DNA of 47,786 nt, taken from an uncultured Bacteroidales bacterium. GTDB lineage: Bacteria > Bacteroidota > Bacteroidia > Bacteroidales > UBA932. A program made the translations under genes and the position numbers. The DNA lies in assembly GCA_947305645.1 (NCBI GenBank), contig CAMZEC010000010.1, positions 1-47,786 on the forward strand. Direction: 5' to 3'. Below, in pieces: positions 20,851 to 29,286 of the stretch (position 1 is its first letter; every line of letters starts with the position of its first letter). The notes beneath the pieces were generated by a model, which did no database searches, had not been told where the DNA came from, and worked only from the letters and a program-made list of their open reading frames with translations.

Positions 20851-23800
20851 ATGAATAATATGAGTGTAAGATTGAAACTGATTATGGTGCTTCTGGCGCT
20901 TGCCCAGACGTTGACTGTCCGGGCCCAGAACGTTACCGTGACAGGTGTCGTCTCGGATGAGGCCGGATTCCCTGTTCCCGGGGCTTCTGTCTTTATTCCG
21001 GGCACGACCAGAGGTGTAATTACAAGTGACGACGGTCATTTTGTCTTTGAAATCCCTGCTACAGCAAAAGAAATCAAAATATCCTGTATAGGCTACGACG
21101 ATGTGGACATTGACCTTGCCAAGTCTAAACTTAAAGATATTCCCGTCGTGCTCAAGGAGTCAAAAACCTTTCTGGAGAGCGCTGTAGCCGTGGGTTACGG
21201 TTCGCCCAAGAAAGTAGAGTCGCTCGTGGGTACAGTCACTACCGTCAATTCGGAGAGCATACGTAACGCTCCGTCTTCATCTGCCCTGGATGCCCTTCAG
21301 GGTCAGGTGGCCGGTCTTGCGGTCCTCACCTCCGGCGGTGTGGCGGGCGATAACTCGGTTTCCATGAAACTTCATGGTACCGGCTCCCTCACTTCGTCGT
21401 CTACCCCTTTGTATATTATCGATGGCGTGCCCTCCAGCTCGCGGTCCATCATGGCTTTGAACCCTAACGACATAGAGTCCATTTCCATCTGCAAGGATGC
21501 GTCTGCAACATCTATCTACGGAGCCCGTGCGGCCAACGGCGTGGTGCACATCATCACCAAGAGCGGTTCGTACAACAACAACGCCACCATAACGGTGCGT
21601 TCCCAGTACGGTATCTCCACCATCACGGATAAATCGCTCTACGAAAACATGATGAGCAGCTCGGAGCTGGCCCGTTTCTGGAACATTTCCGGCATACACT
21701 CCGAGCAGTACGTCAAGGAGACATTCTACGATAAGGGCTACGATGCGGACACCAAGTGGTACAACTATGTTCAGCAGTTCAACAACCCCCAGTACCAGAA
21801 CGACATCTCCATCGAAGGCGGCGGTCAGAGGGTGGCTTACCTCATCGGAGCGTCTCAGTTCCATCAGAGAGGCTCTGCCATCGGCAACGTGTACGACCGC
21901 TTTACCATCCGTTCCAATGTGCAGGGACGCCCGAAGGACTGGCTCAAGGTGGGTATGAACATGAGCGCCACCTACGATAAGACCGTGCAGAATCCCAACT
22001 GGTCCAACTCGTCCAACAACCGCAACTACACTTCCGGTGCCCTTTCTTACCTCACCCTTCCTTTCTATCCGGCAATCGATCCGGAGACGGGAGAGGAGTA
22101 CGTAAACGAGTATCCCGGCGGAATGATCAACCACCATACCTATATGGCCAACCGTATCACTCCTTCCGAGCGTCTCGGTCTCAACGGTACGGCCTTCGTT
22201 ACGGTGGACTTTACTCCGGACCTGAAATTGTCTTCCAGGGTCGGCGTGGACGGATATATCACCCGCTACACCGGAGTTATGAAGCCGGACTACTATTTGA
22301 TGGGCGGCAGCGGTTGGAGAAGCCGCAGTACGGCGTACAATTATTCTTCCGTGCTTACCAACACCCTTGAGTATTCCAACGACAAGAACGATTTGGTCAA
22401 GTTCAGCTTGCTGGCCGGTCACGAGGAAATCTACAACGACTATGACGCATGGTCCGGATCCATCGAGAAGATTATCAATCCCCGAATCACCCTTATCAGT
22501 TCCGGTGACCCCGAGACACGGGAGATAGACGAGAGTCAGGTCCAGAGCGCATTCCGCTCTTTCTTCGGACACGGCGACGTGACATTTGCAGACAAGTACA
22601 TCCTTGACGGCACGGTGCGCGCAGATGCATCGTCCCGCTTCGGTGCTTCCAACCGCTGGGGCATTTTCTGGTCTGCAGGTGCCATGTGGAAAGCCAAGAG
22701 GGAGCCTTTCCTGAGATCTGTCGTCTGGCTCAACGACCTTAACTTCAAGGTCAGCTACGGAACTTCCGGTAATGCCAATATAGCTGATTACCAGGCTCTT
22801 AACCTGCTCGGAGAGGGTGGTACTTACGAGGGTACCAAGGGCCTTTACTTCGCCCAGCCTGAGAATCCCGACCTTTCCTGGGAAAAGCAGTCACTCCTTA
22901 CGGTAGCCCTTACCGGAAAGGTCCTTGACCGTCTGGACTTCGACGTGGAGTGGTATCACAGGAAGACTACCGACATGCTCATGAGCGTGCCTATCCCTTC
23001 TACCGTCGGCTTCAGTTCCCAGTACCGCAACGTGGGTGCCCTGCTGAACACCGGCGTGGATGTAACTTTGGGTTACGACATCATCCGTACCCGCGAGTCT
23101 TTCCTGCATTTCCAGACGACGTTCAACTACAATGCGGAAAAGGTTCTTGAACTCTTTGACGGCCGTGAGCGCTGGGAGATTACAAACACCGGTGTCGCAT
23201 TCGTAGTGGGGCAGCCTGTCATGTACTATTATCCTATCTATGCCGGAGTGGACAGGAATACCGGTAAGCCCACCTGGTACGTTCCGGATTCCGACAACAT
23301 AGACACCCCCACGATGAACGAGACTACCGACGTGTTTTCCGAGGAAGAACTTACCCAGAGCACCGGTTTTAAGCGCCACGCTCCCGTATACGGCGGTTTC
23401 AGCTTCTCGGGGGCATGGAAGAACCTTTCCTTCCTCATGGATTTCTCTTATGTACTCGGCAAGTACATGATCAACAACGACGCATACTTCTATGCCAACC
23501 CCAACAACTTTGCCGACAACAACCAGCATAAGGAAGTTTCCGATTTCTGGACAGAAACCAATAAGGATGCAAAGTGGCCTGATTGGCGCCAGGGAACGGT
23601 GATGCAGTTCGATACGCATCTGCTCGAGGATGCTTCATTCCTCAGGCTCAAGAACCTGCAGATCGGGTATTCGCTTCCCAAGTCCGTAATGTCCAACATC
23701 AAGTTCATGAAAGACCTGAAGTTTACTTTTACTGGCCGTAACCTTCTCACGTTCACAAAATTCTCTGGTATCGACCCGGAAGACGACACGAACGTTACAC

Positions 23801-23856
23801 TCGGTCTGCCCGCCAACTCGAAGCAGATGCTTCTCGGAATTGAACTGGTTTTCTAA
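20851..23856 (+). CDS. SusC/RagA-family TonB-dependent outer-membrane transporter
   Basis: 1001 aa. Signal peptide to about residue 25 (LTVRAQN), carboxypeptidase-regulatory-like domain (~28-105, VTGVVSDEAGFPVPGASVFIPG), plug (~115-230, LDALQGQVAGLAVL, YIIDGVPSS, SISICKDASATSIYGARAANGV), then the barrel ending in KQMLLGIELVF. Sequence clearly differs from the divergent neighbour, so the two loci probably take up different ligands. Read with its susD 3-12 nt downstream. Confidence 0.97.
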   Translation: MNNMSVRLKLIMVLLALAQTLTVRAQNVTVTGVVSDEAGFPVPGASVFIPGTTRGVITSDDGHFVFEIPATAKEIKISCIGYDDVDIDLAKSKLKDIPVVLKESKTFLESAVAVGYGSPKKVESLVGTVTTVNSESIRNAPSSSALDALQGQVAGLAVLTSGGVAGDNSVSMKLHGTGSLTSSSTPLYIIDGVPSSSRSIMALNPNDIESISICKDASATSIYGARAANGVVHIITKSGSYNNNATITVRSQYGISTITDKSLYENMMSSSELARFWNISGIHSEQYVKETFYDKGYDADTKWYNYVQQFNNPQYQNDISIEGGGQRVAYLIGASQFHQRGSAIGNVYDRFTIRSNVQGRPKDWLKVGMNMSATYDKTVQNPNWSNSSNNRNYTSGALSYLTLPFYPAIDPETGEEYVNEYPGGMINHHTYMANRITPSERLGLNGTAFVTVDFTPDLKLSSRVGVDGYITRYTGVMKPDYYLMGGSGWRSRSTAYNYSSVLTNTLEYSNDKNDLVKFSLLAGHEEIYNDYDAWSGSIEKIINPRITLISSGDPETREIDESQVQSAFRSFFGHGDVTFADKYILDGTVRADASSRFGASNRWGIFWSAGAMWKAKREPFLRSVVWLNDLNFKVSYGTSGNANIADYQALNLLGEGGTYEGTKGLYFAQPENPDLSWEKQSLLTVALTGKVLDRLDFDVEWYHRKTTDMLMSVPIPSTVGFSSQYRNVGALLNTGVDVTLGYDIIRTRESFLHFQTTFNYNAEKVLELFDGRERWEITNTGVAFVVGQPVMYYYPIYAGVDRNTGKPTWYVPDSDNIDTPTMNETTDVFSEEELTQSTGFKRHAPVYGGFSFSGAWKNLSFLMDFSYVLGKYMINNDAYFYANPNNFADNNQHKEVSDFWTETNKDAKWPDWRQGTVMQFDTHLLEDASFLRLKNLQIGYSLPKSVMSNIKFMKDLKFTFTGRNLLTFTKFSGIDPEDDTNVTLGLPANSKQMLLGIELVF

Positions 23857-23868
23857 AGAATGCAAGCC

Positions 23869-25383
23869 ATGAAAAACACGATAAAATACTTGTTTGTTGC
23901 AGCAGCAATTGCAGCCATTTCCGCTTGCGACATGAATCTTTTGCCTACAGACTCCATAGTATATGAGCCGGGCGGACAGGTTATCGCTACCCGCGAAGAC
24001 CTTACGCAGTTCGAAGCCCGTATAATGTCTGATTACCGTGCCATTCACGGGGGCATGTACAATATCATAGAGGATGTAATGACCGACGGCTTCAACGCTT
24101 CTTCCGGTTTTGGAAACAACTACGGAAGCGTTCACCGCACAGATGACAGCTTCTCTTCCAGTGACGGTTACATAGAGTCTTACTGGAGTAACCACTACAT
24201 TGTCATCAAGGACTATAACGTGCTGATCAATGCACTGAACGACGAGGTTAACATTCCGTCCGGGACCGAACAGATGGCAGGTATTATCCAGGGCGAGGCT
24301 TATATGTTCCGGGCAGAGGCCTACATGAACCTGGTCCGTCACTTCGGCTCACAGTACAATCCCAATGATCCTGAGGCCCTCGGAGTGCCTGTCGTGCTGG
24401 AATTCGACCTGTATGCACGCCCAGCCAGGAACACCGTCCACGAAGTTTATAAGCAGATTAAGGCGGACCTCGATTCTGCGGCCGTACGCCTTGCCGGCCA
24501 GGTCGGACTGCTTCAGGCGGATTATCCTACAATAGATGCCGTGAATGCCCTTTATGCGCGTTACTACCTGGATACTCAGGACTACAAGAACGCGGCGGCA
24601 GTTGCCGGGAAAGTCATTTCCTCCGGCAAGTACACCCTTTCCAATACGGCTTCCAAGCTTCTGGATGAGTCCCGTAATGATATGGGCACTGAAGCCATCA
24701 TGCAGCTGTACGGTTCCCTTCAGGAGATGCCCAACGCCACCAGTGTCTATACGAGCATGTTCTCGTCACAGGACCACGGCGTGTGCTTCCGCTCGCTGTT
24801 CCTGCCCACAAAGAAGCTTGTGGACAGCTACGGTGCAACGGATATCCGCAAGGCGGCATGGTTCACCAGCTCCGACTATTACACCGAGCTGAACGGTACC
24901 TACTACCGCGGTGACTTCTTCACCTTTGTGAAGTATTTGGGGAACAGCACCCTGTATTCCGGAGAAGTGCCCAACGGCGTACAAATGTGCAAGCCTTTCC
25001 TTATCAGTGAGATGTACCTTATCAAGGCCGAAGCTGAAGCCATGATGGAAGAAATTCCCAAGGCCAAATCTACGATCAACGTCCTTCAGACTGCGCGCGG
25101 CGCCACCAAGACCAGCGGACGTCTTGAGGATATCCAGAACGAATGGTTCCGCGAGACTGTCGGCGAAGGCATGCGTTGGACTTGCCTGAAGCGGTGGGGG
25201 CTTGGCTATGACAAACGTGTTGCCCAGACAGGCACCCTTTCCAAGAATGCCGTCATGGTGGGCGAATACTACGATGCCCGCAGCTTGAGTGCAGACGACA
25301 AAGCTTTCGTATGGCCCATTCCCGCCGATGAAAGGCGTTTGAACGCTAACCTTAAACAGAATCCGGGCTACGGTTCAGAATAA
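23869..25383 (+). CDS. SusD/RagB-family nutrient-binding outer-membrane lipoprotein
   Basis: 504 aa from MKNTIKYLF at 23869, which gives a standard lipoprotein signal with C20 (AAISAC); an ATG at 23860 is possible and adds three residues. SusD helices are visible in GIIQGEAYMFRAEAYMNLVRHFG and FLISEMYLIKAEAEAMMEE, and the C-terminal EWFRETVGEGMRWTCLKRWGLGYDKR matches the family end. Works with the preceding SusC as a lid-and-barrel uptake pair. A subtilase a few genes downstream makes peptide or protein uptake a reasonable guess. Confidence 0.95.
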   Translation: MKNTIKYLFVAAAIAAISACDMNLLPTDSIVYEPGGQVIATREDLTQFEARIMSDYRAIHGGMYNIIEDVMTDGFNASSGFGNNYGSVHRTDDSFSSSDGYIESYWSNHYIVIKDYNVLINALNDEVNIPSGTEQMAGIIQGEAYMFRAEAYMNLVRHFGSQYNPNDPEALGVPVVLEFDLYARPARNTVHEVYKQIKADLDSAAVRLAGQVGLLQADYPTIDAVNALYARYYLDTQDYKNAAAVAGKVISSGKYTLSNTASKLLDESRNDMGTEAIMQLYGSLQEMPNATSVYTSMFSSQDHGVCFRSLFLPTKKLVDSYGATDIRKAAWFTSSDYYTELNGTYYRGDFFTFVKYLGNSTLYSGEVPNGVQMCKPFLISEMYLIKAEAEAMMEEIPKAKSTINVLQTARGATKTSGRLEDIQNEWFRETVGEGMRWTCLKRWGLGYDKRVAQTGTLSKNAVMVGEYYDARSLSADDKAFVWPIPADERRLNANLKQNPGYGSE

Positions 25384-25395
25384 ATGAGAGCGAGT

Positions 25396-26289
25396 ATGAA
25401 AAAGATATATCTTATTGCAGCCGCGCTGCTGCTTGTCGCAAGCGTATCATGCAGCCGCAAAGTGGAATATACCAGCATTCCTTTCGTATATTTCCCTAGT
25501 TCCAGCATGTCCGTTTATGAGGACGCCGGAGTTATTGATATCCCGGTCAAGGCCGTTTCCGATGTGGCTTTTACCCTCACGTTCGAGACCAGCGACGGCG
25601 AGAAGACCGACCAGGCCACGGGAATCAAGGTTCCTAACGGCAAGAAGGGAGTCGATTATGATATTGAAGACAATGAAGCCGCCATCATCCGCTTCAATGC
25701 CGGAGAAAGCGAAAAGAGCATAAGGGTGCGTATTGTCGATTTCCCGGGCGTGCTTACCGGTAACAAAGACTTCACGATCAACATGGTGAGTTCCGGAAAC
25801 GAAGTTTGCAAAGGAGGTTTTTCCTATTGCAAGGTGACCATCATAGACAATGACCATCCTCTCAAGTCCATACTTGGAGAGTACGCTGCCACGGATTCGG
25901 AAGGCAGTGCATGGACAATCACGCTGGCCGCCGATCCGGATAACTGGAATTCCGTTTTTATCGACGGTATAGTCCCTGCCTTCGCAGGCAATTATGTCGG
26001 CCAGGGACTGCGTCACTATGTCCCGGGCACGGTATCAGACGACCTTTCCAACATTTCCGTTGTCCTGGGTTACAGGCTTCCGGATAAGTACAACGGCCAC
26101 GATATCGACATTTGGGGATATGACGGCACTTACATTTACGGTTCAGGTACTCTGGCATTCGAAAAGACGGAGAACGGATACAAGCTGGACGGAACCAAAG
26201 GATTTGCCGCAATTTACGACGAGGGCGGTTATTACCTGGCTGCTTCCAATGCATTGGCCATGGCACCTATTACCCTTGTAAAAAAATAA
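25396..26289 (+). CDS. SusCD-associated lipoprotein with Calx-beta-like domain
   Basis: 297 aa from MKKIYLIAAALL (an ATG at 25384 is also in frame). Lipidated C19 (VASVSC). Residues ~25-145 form a Calx-beta/DUF4843-like sandwich ending in the acidic loop VTIIDNDHP; the C-terminal half (~150-297) is a small beta-rich domain with ILGEYAATDSEGSAWTITL. It resembles in plan the lipoprotein behind the left-hand susD. Likely surface-exposed accessory binding protein. Confidence 0.8.
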   Translation: MKKIYLIAAALLLVASVSCSRKVEYTSIPFVYFPSSSMSVYEDAGVIDIPVKAVSDVAFTLTFETSDGEKTDQATGIKVPNGKKGVDYDIEDNEAAIIRFNAGESEKSIRVRIVDFPGVLTGNKDFTINMVSSGNEVCKGGFSYCKVTIIDNDHPLKSILGEYAATDSEGSAWTITLAADPDNWNSVFIDGIVPAFAGNYVGQGLRHYVPGTVSDDLSNISVVLGYRLPDKYNGHDIDIWGYDGTYIYGSGTLAFEKTENGYKLDGTKGFAAIYDEGGYYLAASNALAMAPITLVKK

Positions 26290-26302
26290 CAAAAGATAAG
26301 GT

Positions 26303-28594
26303 ATGAAAGCATCATTTTTTAAATCAGCCCTGCTGACTCTCGGCGCAATAGCCGTTCTTGCTTCCTGCGATCTGCTTAAGAAAGATGATGTGTTTGTAAG
26401 CGTCAGCGCAGCATCTACATCCTTCATTAACGGCAAAGCTAATGTTGTCGTCAGCCTTTCAGCCGTGTCGGGATCCAATGTAGAGGTCTCTCTTTCTTGC
26501 GATGGAAACATTCCTTCGGATGCTGTAAGCTTTAAGAGTTCAGTTGAGGTTCCCGCCGGATCCATTTCAACTGACGTTACAGTTTTCGTTGATGTTGACA
26601 AGCTGTCCCCGGGTCAGTACGAGGCAAACATTTCCATTGCTTCCGTCAAGGGCGCAAAAGTGGATCCTTCCGAGAATTCATGTTCAATCTTCCTGGCTGT
26701 TCAGGAGCCTGAGGATGTTCGTTCCGTAGTTTCCATATCTAATTACAGTGAAGCGTTCACTGACGGGAAAGCTTCTTTCACCCTGTCTGTAGATAGGGCT
26801 TCAGATGCTGATGTTATCGTGAACTTCGTTGTTGTTACCGAGGCTGAGGGTTTTGCCGCCATTCCCGCCTCCGCCCTTACTTTCGACAACCCCGCTATCA
26901 TTCCAGCCGGGTCTTTGTCCAAGGAGGTCAACGTCACTCTTGACGAGTCCGCAATCCAGAAGGGCGTAAGCAACTATGCAGTTATCAGCATTTCCTCGGT
27001 GAGCGACAATGCAACCGTTTCTGCTTCAAAGACCAAAACATATATCGAGGCAACCGCTGCTTTGACTGCTAATCTCAGGAGCGATTGGACCGTGGCATTC
27101 GAGGGTGAATATGTGCATGAGGGAGATACTTACAACGTTATCAGCGTCGGCGGTGTGGGAGAGAATGGCAGTTACTATATTTTCATATATGCTAAGGGCA
27201 TCGTAGATTACTACTTCCCAGGTGATATAAGCGCGTATGTTCAGATGGTTGAAGGCCTTGTGTCGGAGGCTCTCACGTCTGAGGAGCCTTATCAGATAAA
27301 GACAGGAGAAACCGGATGGCTGTATAAACCATTCTCCGTAGGTGAATATGAAATTTGGCTCCTGGGCTGTACCGAATCAGGCCATCTTACCGGTGATTAT
27401 GCCGTAGGTTCTTTCAAAATCGAGGCATCTGCTGCGCAGTTGGAGGCTTACGGCAAGTGGATCGGTGAGTGGAACGTTACCCGCCAGTCAAAGACGGATA
27501 AATGGATCATTTCTGAAGATTATCCTGGCGCCAGCTTCATTATTCAGGGCATCGACGGAGATAGTCCTGTGATTGCCGATATCCAGATTTACGCAGATTA
27601 CGATGCCGCCAACGATGAGATTGTCCTTTATACCCAGGATTGTGATAAGACATGGACTTACCAGGGCACGGAGTATACCATTTCCCTGGTGGGAATGTAC
27701 CAGAACAGTACCAAACTGGTTTCCGGAGATTTCGACCTGGCGGTGCTCAGCAAGACCGGCGAAAATACTGCAAAGATTACCTCGGGAGGTTCTGTGACTC
27801 TCAGCAGCGGGACATATGAGGTGTCCGGTATGACGCTCTTCGCTCACGACACTGAAGGTAGCGGCTATGTTTTCAACGGCCAGGTATTTTATTTGTGGCC
27901 CGAAACCATGAATAAGGTTGTAGCCAACGATAATGATCCCGTATTCAATTCATACCTTGGCAAATGGAACATCAAGCGTATGGATTCTGAATGGGATAAT
28001 GAAGCCAAGGATTATAAGCCGCTCGGAGAGGTCAGCGACACCTGGACTTTTGAACCCAAACTTGCCGGACACTCTTTCACCATTACCGGATTTGAAGGCT
28101 TCAGCGACTTGTCCATAGTAGCTAATTACGATGAAGCTAACGGTTCATTTACCGTGTCTGAGCAGTCATTCACGATAGGGGAGTACAACCTTGCGACCCT
28201 TGGTATCTTCTATTATCCCGGAAACGACAGTTACCCTGCAGGAAACTACTTGTGGAATGAAGGGGCGGTCATTTTCTCCGGCAAGATAAACGGAGACACT
28301 ATTGCGCTTACTCCCGCTCCGGCTGGCAACTACGGTGATTTCATCATGTACCAGCTGTTCCAGATTGCAGACGGGAGCGCATATAGCTACCATGAAGTCG
28401 GGTACGATCTTCCTAACACCCTTACGAAGGCACAAGCTTCAAACACTGCTTCCAGGGCTCCTATGAAAGTCTCTGACAAGACCCGGCACAAGCTCTCCAG
28501 GGGAGACTCGCAGATACGTCGTATGTCTGCTCCTGCCAGCGGGTCTTACCGAGGCGGAGATAAGCTTGAGCGTCATTTGCCTGTCAAGAAATGA
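26303..28594 (+). CDS. Large multidomain lipoprotein with duplicated lipocalin-like domains
   Basis: 763 aa. Lipidated C22 (VLASC). Two Calx-beta-like sandwiches (~30-135 and ~140-250) precede a middle region (~255-375) and two related beta-rich domains: ~380-545 starting YGKWIGEWNVTRQ and ~548-710 starting YLGKWNIKRM, which share a W-x-I/F ... G-x-SF-x-I-x-GF/I ... I-x-A/V-x-YD-A/E-AN pattern. The last ~55 residues are unusually basic and end in LPVKK. The stop overlaps the next start by 4 nt. Probably a surface binding protein of the SusCD locus; no enzyme motif seen. Confidence 0.75.
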   Translation: MKASFFKSALLTLGAIAVLASCDLLKKDDVFVSVSAASTSFINGKANVVVSLSAVSGSNVEVSLSCDGNIPSDAVSFKSSVEVPAGSISTDVTVFVDVDKLSPGQYEANISIASVKGAKVDPSENSCSIFLAVQEPEDVRSVVSISNYSEAFTDGKASFTLSVDRASDADVIVNFVVVTEAEGFAAIPASALTFDNPAIIPAGSLSKEVNVTLDESAIQKGVSNYAVISISSVSDNATVSASKTKTYIEATAALTANLRSDWTVAFEGEYVHEGDTYNVISVGGVGENGSYYIFIYAKGIVDYYFPGDISAYVQMVEGLVSEALTSEEPYQIKTGETGWLYKPFSVGEYEIWLLGCTESGHLTGDYAVGSFKIEASAAQLEAYGKWIGEWNVTRQSKTDKWIISEDYPGASFIIQGIDGDSPVIADIQIYADYDAANDEIVLYTQDCDKTWTYQGTEYTISLVGMYQNSTKLVSGDFDLAVLSKTGENTAKITSGGSVTLSSGTYEVSGMTLFAHDTEGSGYVFNGQVFYLWPETMNKVVANDNDPVFNSYLGKWNIKRMDSEWDNEAKDYKPLGEVSDTWTFEPKLAGHSFTITGFEGFSDLSIVANYDEANGSFTVSEQSFTIGEYNLATLGIFYYPGNDSYPAGNYLWNEGAVIFSGKINGDTIALTPAPAGNYGDFIMYQLFQIADGSAYSYHEVGYDLPNTLTKAQASNTASRAPMKVSDKTRHKLSRGDSQIRRMSAPASGSYRGGDKLERHLPVKK

Positions 28595-29277
28595 AAAAGG
28601 TGTTGCTTCTGGTCTGCTTGCTGGCTTGCGCCATAGAGCTGTGTGCACAGAACTATGACTACAAGCCCAGGGAGACATGGCCATATCTGCTTGAAGAGTT
28701 TACCTCCGGAGGCGTTCATACCTCCGGAGGCACAAACCTCAACGAAGGATGGTACAATGTCTGTGTTCTGGACGGCAAGCTCCATTTCGTGCAGAACGGC
28801 AAGATAATGCAGGCCGACATGCGCCAGGTCCAATATGCCCGCATAGGGGAGTCTATGTACATCAACCGTATGGGGGCCATGGAGGAGGTTGTGGCAGAAG
28901 AAGGCAATTATGCCCTGCTGCGTTCGACCCTTGCAGACTTGGACCGCCTGTATAAAAGCGATATAGGTTACGGAGTAAGTTCCGCTACGGCATCTACCCA
29001 GAACATCAACAGTTTGGGCATGGCCGGTGGAACCGTAAGCATGGAGCTTGAAGCGGCCATTGCAGAATCCAAATCCGGAACCGTGCTGCCTCTCCGTACC
29101 CGTTACGACTTCATGCTCGGAGCAAGGCAGATAGAAGCAAACCGTGCGTCAGTAATGGCCTTGCCGGGTATCGACAAGGCGGCGGCAAAGAACTTTTTCA
29201 AGCAGGAGAAGATAAACTGGAACAAGCCTGAGTCTCTTGCGAAAGTGCTCAAGTATCTTGCCGATAATAATTTATAA
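28591..29277 (+). CDS. Secreted protein of unknown function, 228 aa
   Basis: Not recognised. Signal peptide 1-20 (LLVCLLACAIELCAQ). A TSGG repeat occurs at ~40-50, encoded by two copies of ACCTCCGGAGGC 18 nt apart. The rest is mixed, with a helical C-terminus (KAAAKNFFKQEKINWNKPES). Starts in a 4-nt overlap with the preceding lipoprotein and ends 9 nt before the subtilase, so it belongs to the same unit. Confidence 0.75.
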   Translation: MKKVLLLVCLLACAIELCAQNYDYKPRETWPYLLEEFTSGGVHTSGGTNLNEGWYNVCVLDGKLHFVQNGKIMQADMRQVQYARIGESMYINRMGAMEEVVAEEGNYALLRSTLADLDRLYKSDIGYGVSSATASTQNINSLGMAGGTVSMELEAAIAESKSGTVLPLRTRYDFMLGARQIEANRASVMALPGIDKAAAKNFFKQEKINWNKPESLAKVLKYLADNNL

Positions 29278-29286
29278 GGATTCAGA

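Noticed and set aside
28702..28731. Two ACCTCCGGAGGC copies as an operator
   Set aside because: They are inside a gene with an 18-nt period equal to six codons, encoding TSGGxx twice; a small peptide repeat explains them.
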